Shown here: positions 1-6,229 of the stretch, one piece after another
Layout of the letters: each line of letters begins with the position of its first letter
Position numbering within the stretch: position 1 is the first letter of the stretch
NCBI RefSeq assembly: GCF_023824195.1
Contig: NZ_CP085442.1
Location: 2,208,001-2,272,000, forward strand
Origin: Priestia megaterium
GTDB lineage: Bacteria; Bacillota; Bacilli; Bacillales; Bacillaceae_H
Length of the DNA: 64,000 bases
Reading direction: 5' to 3'
Position numbers and translations under genes: made by a program
Notes under the pieces: generated by a model
Databases searched by the model: none
Seen by the model: only the letters and a program-made list of their open reading frames with translations
Told to the model about the DNA's origin: nothing

Positions 1-1
1 T

Positions 2-532
2 ATTAACCTGGCAGAAGGAGCTAACCGCTCTGTTCTTATTCAAAGTCCTTATGTGGTGCCAACTAATGCGATGAGAAAGTATACAGCAATGAAAAAGAAT
101 CCAGCTGTTCAATGGACACTACTCACAAATTCAGTTACATCTACGCCCAATGTGTTGGCTTTTTCCGGGTATATAAGTATGCGTGATACGATTATGAAGA
201 CAGGTGTAAAGCTTTACGAATACCAAGGACCTTATTCGATCCATGCAAAGTCTGTGATTTATGATCAAAGACTCAGCGCCGTAGGCTCTTTTAATTTAGA
301 TTCCCGTTCTACATTTTTGAATAATGAATCAATGGTCATTATCGATAGTCAAGAATTTGCAAAAAAGTTGACGATAGCGATGGAAAACAAAATGGATAAA
401 AGTATCCTTATTGCCAACCATAAGCGATGGATTAAATCTCCTGACATCCAAAAGAAAGAAGAACCTGTTATGAAGCGAACCTTCCTATACGCCCTTGCAA
501 AAGTGACGAGGTTTTTTAAGGAATTTATTTAA
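2..532 (+). CDS. Phospholipase D-family protein (cardiolipin synthase-like), 3' part only
   Basis: The frame is open from the left window edge, so only the last 176 residues are visible. They contain one complete HKD catalytic motif (HAKSVIYD, near base 242) followed by the GSFNLDSRS stretch that normally closes the second active-site half of PLD-family phosphatidyltransferases. Members carry two HKD motifs; the first should lie upstream of the window. The family transfers phosphatidyl groups or hydrolyses phosphodiesters at the membrane. The tail is basic with a hydrophobic end. A strong bidirectional terminator follows. Cardiolipin synthase or a related phospholipase D are both possible; family membership is secure, the substrate is not. 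Confidence 0.85.
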   Translation: MNLAEGANRSVLIQSPYVVPTNAMRKYTAMKKNPAVQWTLLTNSVTSTPNVLAFSGYISMRDTIMKTGVKLYEYQGPYSIHAKSVIYDQRLSAVGSFNLDSRSTFLNNESMVIIDSQEFAKKLTIAMENKMDKSILIANHKRWIKSPDIQKKEEPVMKRTFLYALAKVTRFFKEFI

Positions 533-549
533 ACAACCGGCAGTAGAAC

Positions 550-586
550 AAAAAGCACTCAATGAACATTCATTGAGTGCTTTTTG
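550..586. terminator. Intrinsic terminator after the PLD-like gene
   Basis: Near-perfect stem AAAAAGCACTCAATGAA / TTCATTGAGTGCTTTTT with a very short loop. The A and T tracts on either side let it work on both strands. Confidence 0.85.
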
Positions 587-703
587 TTACATATCTTATA
601 AATAAGTGAATAAACACACTTATCACATGATGTAAATTATCCTCTTTTATTTACTGGGGAAAATAGGTAGTATAAACATAATAAACAAAAAGGAGGAAGG
701 CAC

Positions 704-1234
704 GTGGAAACCGCTGTTTTGATGAAACCAGATGTAGCCTACCGGAAGGCTTATATGAGCTTTTATAATGAATGGAAAGAAAGCGGAGAAAAAATGATTC
801 CGTGGGTAATTGCTAAAGATCCTGCTTACTTTGAAAAAATGGTTCAAGAGTTGTTAGATGCAGAAAAAGGGATCGGATTAAAAAAAGGATATGTACCCGA
901 TTCCACCTACTGGCTAATGCATCACGAAAAAGTAATAGGCGTAGTTAATATCCGCCATGAGCTAAGTGAAATACTTCGAAACAGCGGAGGACATATAGGT
1001 TATGGCATTCGGCCAAGCGAAAGACAAAAAGGATATGCGAAGCTGCTACTGAAGTTATCTCTTCAAGAAATTAAAAAGCTGGGGGTTCAACGGGCATTAG
1101 TTGTGTGTGATGATTGGAACACCGCTTCTCATCGAACTATTCTGGCAAACGGTGGTATACAAGACGAGGATTATATAGAAGAGGACGGAGCTGTTGTTCA
1201 ACGCTTTTGGATTCATACGGATAAAATGGCATAA
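704..1234 (+). CDS. GNAT-family N-acetyltransferase
   Basis: 176 residues starting at GTG 704, 7 nt behind AGGAGG (691-696). The C-terminal half has the acetyl-CoA binding signature of GNAT enzymes (GYGIRPSERQKGYAKLLL, an R-x-x-G-x-A loop) followed by the strand/helix carrying ASHRTILANGG. It should transfer an acetyl group from acetyl-CoA to an amine, but the substrate cannot be read from sequence. It is monocistronic, with its own promoter region and a terminator shared with the convergent phospholipase A2-like gene. Confidence 0.85.
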   Translation: METAVLMKPDVAYRKAYMSFYNEWKESGEKMIPWVIAKDPAYFEKMVQELLDAEKGIGLKKGYVPDSTYWLMHHEKVIGVVNIRHELSEILRNSGGHIGYGIRPSERQKGYAKLLLKLSLQEIKKLGVQRALVVCDDWNTASHRTILANGGIQDEDYIEEDGAVVQRFWIHTDKMA

Positions 1235-1235
1235 G

Positions 1236-1266
1236 AAAGAGGTGAATTTTTCAATTCTCCTCTTTT
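1236..1266. terminator. Terminator between convergent genes
   Basis: Interrupted hairpin AAGAGG-t-GAATT ... AATTC-t-CCTCTT followed by T residues, between the acetyltransferase and the phospholipase A2-like gene. Confidence 0.6.
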
Positions 1267-1270
1267 ATGC

Positions 1271-1552
1271 TTAGTCATATTGTTTTAAAGCTAGCTTCAA
1301 CCGCATATAGGTATACATGGCGTATGCCTGTCTTCCTTCTAAACTGTACGGATTTGCTTTGGAGCAAAGACAGTCAAGAAATTGCTCATCACATGAGCGG
1401 CATGATCCGTAATCTTCATAGCATAAATCATGGTATTTACAGCAGCAGTCTACATCATTTACAGGACATCCGGGACCACTGCATCCGGGACCACACCATT
1501 TATAGCCAGGGAAGAGGCAGGGCGTGGCTTTCCGTTTGTTCGGAACAGACAT
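1271..1552 (-). CDS. Small Cys-rich phospholipase A2-like protein
   Basis: About 93 residues. A glycine-rich calcium-loop-like segment (WCGPGCSGPG) is followed by PVNDVDCCCKYHDLCYED, which matches the sPLA2 core D-x-C-C-x-x-H-D-x-C-Y including the catalytic His-Asp pair. The spacing also resembles the PLA2 domain of parvovirus capsid proteins, and small proteins of this type occur in Bacillus. About ten cysteines suggest disulfides, yet there is no signal peptide, so location in the spore or secretion by an unusual route is open. ATG 1552 is chosen because AAAGGA stands 9 nt upstream; ATG 1558 would be only 3 nt from it. Hydrolysis of phospholipid sn-2 esters is inferred. Confidence 0.75.
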   Translation of the reverse strand: MSVPNKRKATPCLFPGYKWCGPGCSGPGCPVNDVDCCCKYHDLCYEDYGSCRSCDEQFLDCLCSKANPYSLEGRQAYAMYTYMRLKLALKQYD

Positions 1553-1657
1553 AATCATACATCCTTTTCAATAGTCTCTTTACATTAAATGCAAGAAAAA
1601 GAAAAGAGACAGGGACAAACACCTTGCAGCAGCAGCCTAATTTTCATGAATTTCTAT

Positions 1658-2089
1658 TTAATCGATAAATGCGTCATTCATCCGCATTAATAGTTTGCCA
1701 AAAAGCTCCTTTTCTTCACTTGACCATTTTTTTAACATACTATGATAGCGTTCAAGACGCATTTGCTTATCAGTTTGCAGCATTTGTTTTCCACGTGGTG
1801 TGATGTCAAATAGGCTGACGCGTCCATCCGAAGGATCAGAGGAGCGGGAAATAAGCTTTTTATTTTCTAAAGCAGCTGCTTGTCTAGACAGAGTTGAAAT
1901 GTCAAGTTTAAATGCTTCTGCTAGCTCTTTTACACGCGCTGGTCCAAATTCATCTAATTGCCGTAATAATAAATAAGCTGATCTTTCTAGGTTTCCTATT
2001 TTATTTTCAGAATTATCAAGATAGACGGCTCGTCTAATAAAGGTAGTAAGTTCATATTCAATCAATTCAATTGAATTCTTTTCTTGCAT
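1658..2089 (-). CDS. MarR-family transcriptional regulator
   Basis: 143 residues with the MarR winged helix: recognition region near residues 60-80 (LDISTLSRQAAALENKKLI) and wing segment DPSDGRVSLFDITPRGK. AAGGAGAG lies 8 nt before ATG. It is divergent from the cidA/cidB-like operon. The intergenic region has two 13-bp palindromes, one over the -10 box of the operon promoter, so it very likely represses that operon and perhaps itself. The ligand is unknown; metabolites such as organic acids would be plausible but are speculation. Confidence 0.9.
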   Translation of the reverse strand: MQEKNSIELIEYELTTFIRRAVYLDNSENKIGNLERSAYLLLRQLDEFGPARVKELAEAFKLDISTLSRQAAALENKKLISRSSDPSDGRVSLFDITPRGKQMLQTDKQMRLERYHSMLKKWSSEEKELFGKLLMRMNDAFID

Positions 2090-2116
2090 TATAATCTCTC
2101 CTTACAAAATCATTCA

Positions 2117-2144
2117 TTGACAAAGAAATATATACTTGTATAAT
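2117..2144 (+). promoter_or_regulatory. Sigma-A promoter of the cidA/cidB-like operon
   Basis: TTGACA (2117-2122), 16-bp spacer, TATAAT (2139-2144). The -10 box lies inside the first MarR-type palindrome. Confidence 0.8.
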
Positions 2145-2148
2145 ACAA
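2136..2148. promoter_or_regulatory. MarR-type operator 1
   Basis: TTGTATAATACAA is a perfect 13-bp palindrome. With flanks (ACTTGTATAATACAAAT) it is nearly symmetric over 17 bp. It covers the -10 box. Confidence 0.7.
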
Positions 2149-2160
2149 ATGTATATATAG

Positions 2161-2173
2161 TTGTATAGTACAA
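2161..2173. promoter_or_regulatory. MarR-type operator 2
   Basis: TTGTATAGTACAA repeats operator 1 with one change, 25 bp downstream centre to centre, near or just after the expected transcription start. Confidence 0.65.
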
Positions 2174-2261
2174 GTAAAAGTAGGTAAAGTAAAGGATGTT
2201 TATATAGTTAAATGTTAGACAACATGACAAAATAAAGAGAGGAGGACAGCTGTTCTTTATC

Positions 2262-2280
2262 TATAGGACAGTGACCTATA
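2262..2280 (+). promoter_or_regulatory. Hairpin abutting the cidA-like start codon
   Basis: TATAGG (2262-2267) and CCTATA (2275-2280) can pair around a 7-nt loop, ending exactly at ATG 2281. The good Shine-Dalgarno (AGGAGG around 2240) is about 35 nt upstream. A weak AGGA inside the hairpin stands 12 nt from the start. Confidence 0.4.
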
Positions 2281-2685
2281 ATGAAAGTGATACGAATCAT
2301 TTTACAAATCGCGATTCTTTATACTTTTTCTATGATTGGCGAAGCCGTTCACCACATACTTCACCTGCCTATTCCAGGCAGTATTATAGGCTTAATTTTA
2401 ATGCTCATTTGCTTAACGTGCAAAGTCGTTCCCATCAAAGTGATTGAAGACGGAGCAAGCTTCTTGTTATCTTTTTTACCTTTATTATTCATACCAGCTA
2501 TGGCAGGAGTGATGAATTATCCTTCGCTTCTTTCAAGCAGCGGAGCGATTTTGTTTTTAATTATTGTGCTTAGTACAATCATTACGATGGCCGCCGCAGG
2601 GGCTGCTAGCCAACTTTTGGAAAAGAAAGCGAACAAACGAAAGGAGAAACAACAGTGCAAGAATTCTTTATCGCGGTCTTTATAA
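2281..2685 (+). CDS. CidA/LrgA-family membrane protein
   Basis: 134 residues with four predicted membrane helices and the family segment LPIPGSIIGLILM near residue 30. CidA/LrgA proteins were described as holin-like and, in B. subtilis, a related pair (PftAB) moves pyruvate. The CidB/LrgB partner follows with a 31-bp overlap, so the two are translated together as a membrane complex. Control by the divergent MarR protein is indicated by the promoter-embedded palindromes. Whether the pair transports small acids or influences autolysis cannot be decided from sequence. Confidence 0.85.
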   Translation: MKVIRIILQIAILYTFSMIGEAVHHILHLPIPGSIIGLILMLICLTCKVVPIKVIEDGASFLLSFLPLLFIPAMAGVMNYPSLLSSSGAILFLIIVLSTIITMAAAGAASQLLEKKANKRKEKQQCKNSLSRSL

Positions 2686-3347
2686 TCATAGCTACAGTTG
2701 CTCTGTATCTAGTCATGGCGAAAGTATACGTACGGTTCTCCTACCCAATTCTTATTCCAGTTTTAACTACAACCGTATTCGTTATTCTTCTTTTGCTTGC
2801 TTTTCATATTTCCTATGACGAGTATATGATTGGAGGCAAATGGATTAATTCACTTCTGGGGCCAGCGGTTGTTGCATTAGCGTATCCACTGTATAAACAG
2901 CGTGAGATGCTAGTAAAATACAGCATTCCTATTATTGGAGGAGTGTTTGTAGGATTATTTGCAGGCATGATTAGCGGACTTGTGTTCGCTGAAGTATTCG
3001 GCATTGACCGAAGCCTGATTTTATCCATTATTCCTAAGTCTATTACCACTCCCGTTGCAATTCAAATTGCCATGGGACTAGGAGGGGTTCCATCCATGAC
3101 TGTGGTATTTGTTATGATTGCAGGCTTTTCGGGAGTAATTCTTGGACCTTTACTTTTAAAGTGGATTCGTATTAAAAGTTCTTTAGGAAAAGGAATTGCA
3201 CTAGGCAGTGCTTCTCATGCGCTAGGAACTTCTAAAGCATTTGAATATGGTGAACTAACGGTATCGATGAGCTCAGTATCAATGACGTTAAGCGCTGTAC
3301 TAGGATCAGTTTTTGGACCTATTGTTGTGTGGCTATTCCAAGTGTAA
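2655..3347 (+). CDS. CidB/LrgB-family membrane protein
   Basis: 230 residues, starting at GTG 2655 behind AAAGGAGA, inside the end of the cidA-like gene. It is multi-spanning with the conserved LrgB segments KSITTPVAIQIA (near 128) and a glycine-rich GSASHALGTSKA (near 185). It is the obligate partner of the preceding protein; the pair is thought to form a transporter or holin-like complex. A dispersed repeat begins 32 bp after the stop. Confidence 0.9.
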   Translation: MQEFFIAVFIIIATVALYLVMAKVYVRFSYPILIPVLTTTVFVILLLLAFHISYDEYMIGGKWINSLLGPAVVALAYPLYKQREMLVKYSIPIIGGVFVGLFAGMISGLVFAEVFGIDRSLILSIIPKSITTPVAIQIAMGLGGVPSMTVVFVMIAGFSGVILGPLLLKWIRIKSSLGKGIALGSASHALGTSKAFEYGELTVSMSSVSMTLSAVLGSVFGPIVVWLFQV

Positions 3348-3378
3348 GGTGAGGTAAAAGAAAGTGAATATAAAAAAC

Positions 3379-3650
3379 GAGGCTGAGACAAAAGTATGTT
3401 AGTTAAAGTTAAACACGAACTATCTATTGAAAAGTGATGGATAGTTCGTGTTTTTTTATGATCATCGTAAACGTAGATTTAATGTATGTACTGGCTTCTA
3501 GCTGTTGATTGGAGCGCAAGCGACGAGGAGGCTTATCGGCCGCCCGCGGAAAGCGAAGCCTTGCACGGAAATCAACGGCGGTGGAACAAGCAGTGCAGAT
3601 CATTTATCCAATTTGTTCGTCTTTAGATTGATTTCGTTATGTCCCAATCT
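3379..3650 (+). repeat. Dispersed structured repeat, copy A (short form)
   Basis: It starts with GAGGCTGAGACAAAAGTAT and ends with the imperfect inverted counterpart TTATGTCCCAATCT. Inside are a first hairpin (ACACGAACTATC ... GATAGTTCGTGTTTTTTT, divergent from the other copies) and a long inverted repeat GCTGTTGATT ... AAATCAACGGC enclosing the GC-rich core CGACGAGGAGGC...GGCCGCCCGCGGAAAGCG. The same order of blocks recurs at 27218, 37777, 47703 and, inverted, 54047. It carries no credible coding sequence. Confidence 0.85.
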
Positions 3651-3696
3651 GGTTTTTTATATAAAAGCATAAATTTTTTCCGCAGCAAACTTTAAG

Positions 3697-3725
3697 TTGT
3701 GCAGCTCTTTTTCAGGTACTATAAT
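3697..3725 (+). promoter_or_regulatory. Sigma-A-like promoter of the STAS gene
   Basis: TTGTGC (3697-3702), 17-bp spacer, TATAAT (3720-3725), about 140 bp before the start codon. Confidence 0.5.
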
Positions 3726-3863
3726 AAAAAGAAAGAAAATTCATAAAATAACCACTTTTTTGTTATTTTTAGGAAGGCTAGTCAATTGTCGGGTGGGTAA
3801 GCAGGCTTAGTCAAGGTTATATACGCAGTAAAAATAGCAGAAAAGAGGAGCTGAACATATTTT

Positions 3864-4736
3864 ATGAAAGAGGAGCTCGTGTATATAGGAAAAAAGATTC
3901 TTGAACATAAATATAGCTTGTCAGAAAAATTAGCCGAACGTTTAGATTCTACACATACGCTAAGTCTAGAGGAATTGAAAGAAAAGAAAATTTTGAAATG
4001 GCGAGTGTCAATTATGGAGTACTTTGGAAGAGCGCTATTTGAAGAACAAGAGGCTGTACTTAAACTTGTTAAAGAATGGGCACTTGACACGGGAAAATAT
4101 ACAGTGGAAAAAAATATTCCTTTAGAAAAAGCACTCGGTAGCCTCCCAATCTATCGCAGCGTTATTTGGGATGTATTTACAAGAGAACTAGAGGAGCATC
4201 AGTTTGCTGCAATTACCATGCTGCATGTCAGTGAGCGAATTGATCCGCTTTTAGATACGGTAACATGTGTTTTTGGTCAAATTTATGATGAACATAATCG
4301 ATATATGATGAATTTAGCTTACACGTCACTAGAAGAACTGTCAGTTCCGCTCGTGCCTGTCACAAAAGGTATCGCTATTATGCCGATTATTGGAGAAATT
4401 GATACTCATCGCTCCCAAGTTATTATGGAAACTTGCTTGAAAAAAGGGACAAGCCTTCAATTATCCTATCTTATTTTGGATATTTCAGGTGTGGTGATTA
4501 TTGATACAATGGTAGCAGACAATCTTTTCAAAATTCATCAGTCTCTCAAATTAGTAGGAGTGGAAGCTATTATAACAGGGATACGACCGGAAATTGCCCA
4601 AACGGTAGTGAAACTGGGAATTGATTTTAATCAAATTAAAACAGAAGCAAATTTAGAAGCAGCGCTTTTAAAAATTGGGTTTAGACGTCCTGAAGAACAT
4701 AGCCGCGCGCATGTGTCATCACGGCGCATAAAATGA
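3864..4736 (+). CDS. RsbR-type stressosome protein (N-terminal sensor plus STAS domain)
   Basis: 290 residues. The N-terminal 155 residues look like the helical non-heme-globin-like sensor of RsbR paralogs. The C-terminal part is a STAS domain with VPVTKGIAIMPIIGEIDTHR and LDISGVVIIDTMVAD. The threonines in IDTHR and IDTMVA match the two positions phosphorylated by RsbT in RsbR proteins, so it should be a stressosome subunit feeding the sigma-B pathway. It stands alone, away from an rsb operon, like the B. subtilis paralogs YojH and YqhA. The signal sensed is unknown. Confidence 0.85.
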   Translation: MKEELVYIGKKILEHKYSLSEKLAERLDSTHTLSLEELKEKKILKWRVSIMEYFGRALFEEQEAVLKLVKEWALDTGKYTVEKNIPLEKALGSLPIYRSVIWDVFTRELEEHQFAAITMLHVSERIDPLLDTVTCVFGQIYDEHNRYMMNLAYTSLEELSVPLVPVTKGIAIMPIIGEIDTHRSQVIMETCLKKGTSLQLSYLILDISGVVIIDTMVADNLFKIHQSLKLVGVEAIITGIRPEIAQTVVKLGIDFNQIKTEANLEAALLKIGFRRPEEHSRAHVSSRRIK

Positions 4737-4837
4737 CCGGCTATGAACACGCAGCACCTGTGTTACATATGGAGATATTCATTCTTCTAAACGTCGGTAT
4801 GAAATATGGATTTCAGCAGATAGAAAGTAAGCGCATA

Positions 4838-4876
4838 GTAAAAAAGCGGATGTTAATCAACATCCGCTTTTTTACT
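4838..4876. terminator. Bidirectional terminator
   Basis: Perfect stem AGTAAAAAAGCGGATGTT / AACATCCGCTTTTTTACT around AATC, between convergent genes. Confidence 0.9.
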
Positions 4877-5348
4877 TAATAAATGCTATATGCCATGGTA
4901 GCACAAAAGCATAAACGAGGAAGTATACCACTATTGAATAGATAAAAAACCAGCTGTTTAAATGCATATAGCCACTTTTAATCATTCCGTATTCTATGAG
5001 TAGTGAACCCGCGCAAAAGAGAAGTGATAAAACCCATTTATTTTTAGCTGTTAAGTAAGTCAAAAATAAAACGGAAAGGGAAGGTGGAATAAATGTATAG
5101 CTTAGAATATCTCCAAGTCCTGTAACTTTTGGATCTCCCAAATCAATCACGTTAAAAACACGCGTAATGATAACATCACAAAGCCATCCGACAAATCCAA
5201 CTACGCTAAACGTGATATAAAAATCTCGCCAAGTTAGCTGTCGTTTAAATAAAACAAGGGCAAGAATAAATAAACATAAACTAACGGTAATCGGAAACCA
5301 CAAACCATGTGCAGGTAAGTCTAAATGCTGAATTGCTTGCTCCAACAT
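4872..5348 (-). CDS. Multi-spanning membrane protein of unknown function
   Basis: 158 residues with about five hydrophobic helices and a GAGGTG ribosome binding site before ATG. It resembles the small Firmicute integral membrane proteins loosely grouped as the CBO0543 family, but I cannot assign a role. The aromatic and acidic residues between helices (WRDFYITF, GWLCDVIITR) give no catalytic signature. Its 3' end overlaps the bidirectional terminator, and it appears monocistronic. Confidence 0.7.
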   Translation of the reverse strand: MLEQAIQHLDLPAHGLWFPITVSLCLFILALVLFKRQLTWRDFYITFSVVGFVGWLCDVIITRVFNVIDLGDPKVTGLGDILSYTFIPPSLSVLFLTYLTAKNKWVLSLLFCAGSLLIEYGMIKSGYMHLNSWFFIYSIVVYFLVYAFVLPWHIAFIK

Positions 5349-5416
5349 TGTTCACCTCAAAAGGAAGAGTTAGTGTTGAAGCTAGCCTATGTTATGGAAA
5401 GTATTTTATACATTTT

Positions 5417-5989
5417 CTACGCGTTGCGTGTATATTCTTCTCGCAAGATTGAATATAACTTTAAGTCTTGATGAGCTCCCTTAATAAACATGGCTTTTCG
5501 AATCGTTCCTTCATAAGACATACCGATTTTTTTCATCACTTTCTCAGATGCAGTATTTTCAACAAAGCACCTCGCCTGAATGCGGACTAAATCCATTTCT
5601 TCAAATCCAAACGCAATTACTTTTTCAGCTGCTTCCGTAACAAATCCCTTATTCCAATATGCTTCAGAAATCGCATAGCCAATTTCCGCAATGCGATGAG
5701 TAGGGTTCCAAGTGACAAAGTCAATGGTGCCAATACATTTTTTCAAGGCTTTGATTTCCATAGCCCAAGGAGAAATGGATTGGTTGCTGTACTGCTTTAA
5801 AACGAAGGAAACAAACTCTTTTGTATCTTGAAGCTTTCGGTGCTTTTCCCAATTTACATATCTGCTTACCTTTTCATTTGAGGCATATTCAAACATGTCA
5901 CGCACATCTTTTTTGGTAACTTTCCGCAAGCGGAGTCTTTCTGTTTCTAGTGTGGGTAAATTTCCGTATATATCTTTTACTTGAATCAT
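5417..5989 (-). CDS. RimJ/RimL-type GNAT acetyltransferase
   Basis: 190 residues from ATG 5989, placed by AAAGGAGA 8 nt upstream; a longer in-frame reading to 6064 has no ribosome binding site. The N-terminus (LPTLETERLRLRKVTKKDVRDMFEYAS) and IGYAISEAYWNKGFVTEAAEKVI are typical of the RimJ/RimL subgroup that acetylates protein N-termini or small amines. The late segment CFVENTASEKVMKKIGMSYEGTIR supports this. The substrate is unknown. Confidence 0.85.
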   Translation of the reverse strand: MIQVKDIYGNLPTLETERLRLRKVTKKDVRDMFEYASNEKVSRYVNWEKHRKLQDTKEFVSFVLKQYSNQSISPWAMEIKALKKCIGTIDFVTWNPTHRIAEIGYAISEAYWNKGFVTEAAEKVIAFGFEEMDLVRIQARCFVENTASEKVMKKIGMSYEGTIRKAMFIKGAHQDLKLYSILREEYTRNA

Positions 5990-6170
5990 AAAGTTGTCTC
6001 CTTTCTCAGCAAGAAGTGGATGAAGTGTTGATGATAATGTTTCATAGAAGCTGCAGCATTCCAAGAATACGCTTTCTATTTCATGTGCTTGATTCTTTAA
6101 TTGTAAAATATTTCATTGGTGAGCGTAAGAGGTCAAATGGATTTTTAAAAAATAAAAAATTATTTTTGCT

Positions 6171-6192
6171 GTTCATAATCAGTTCACATATG
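6171..6192 (+). promoter_or_regulatory. Tandem direct-repeat operator upstream of the ykcB operon
   Basis: GTTCATAATCAGTTCACAT contains TTCATA and TTCACA separated by 5 bp (11-bp period), the layout bound by OmpR/PhoB-type response regulators. The same 22-bp element, 19/22 identical, lies at 10712-10733 before the response regulator gene of this locus. Confidence 0.6.
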
Positions 6193-6229
6193 CTTGTTAG
6201 ACTAAAGTCAGAAATTACGAAGGAGTGAA

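Noticed and set aside
1267..1554. 95-codon plus-strand frame opposite the phospholipase A2-like gene
   Set aside because: It is the complement of the Cys-rich gene with no ribosome binding site; the minus strand shows the PLA2 motif and a proper start.
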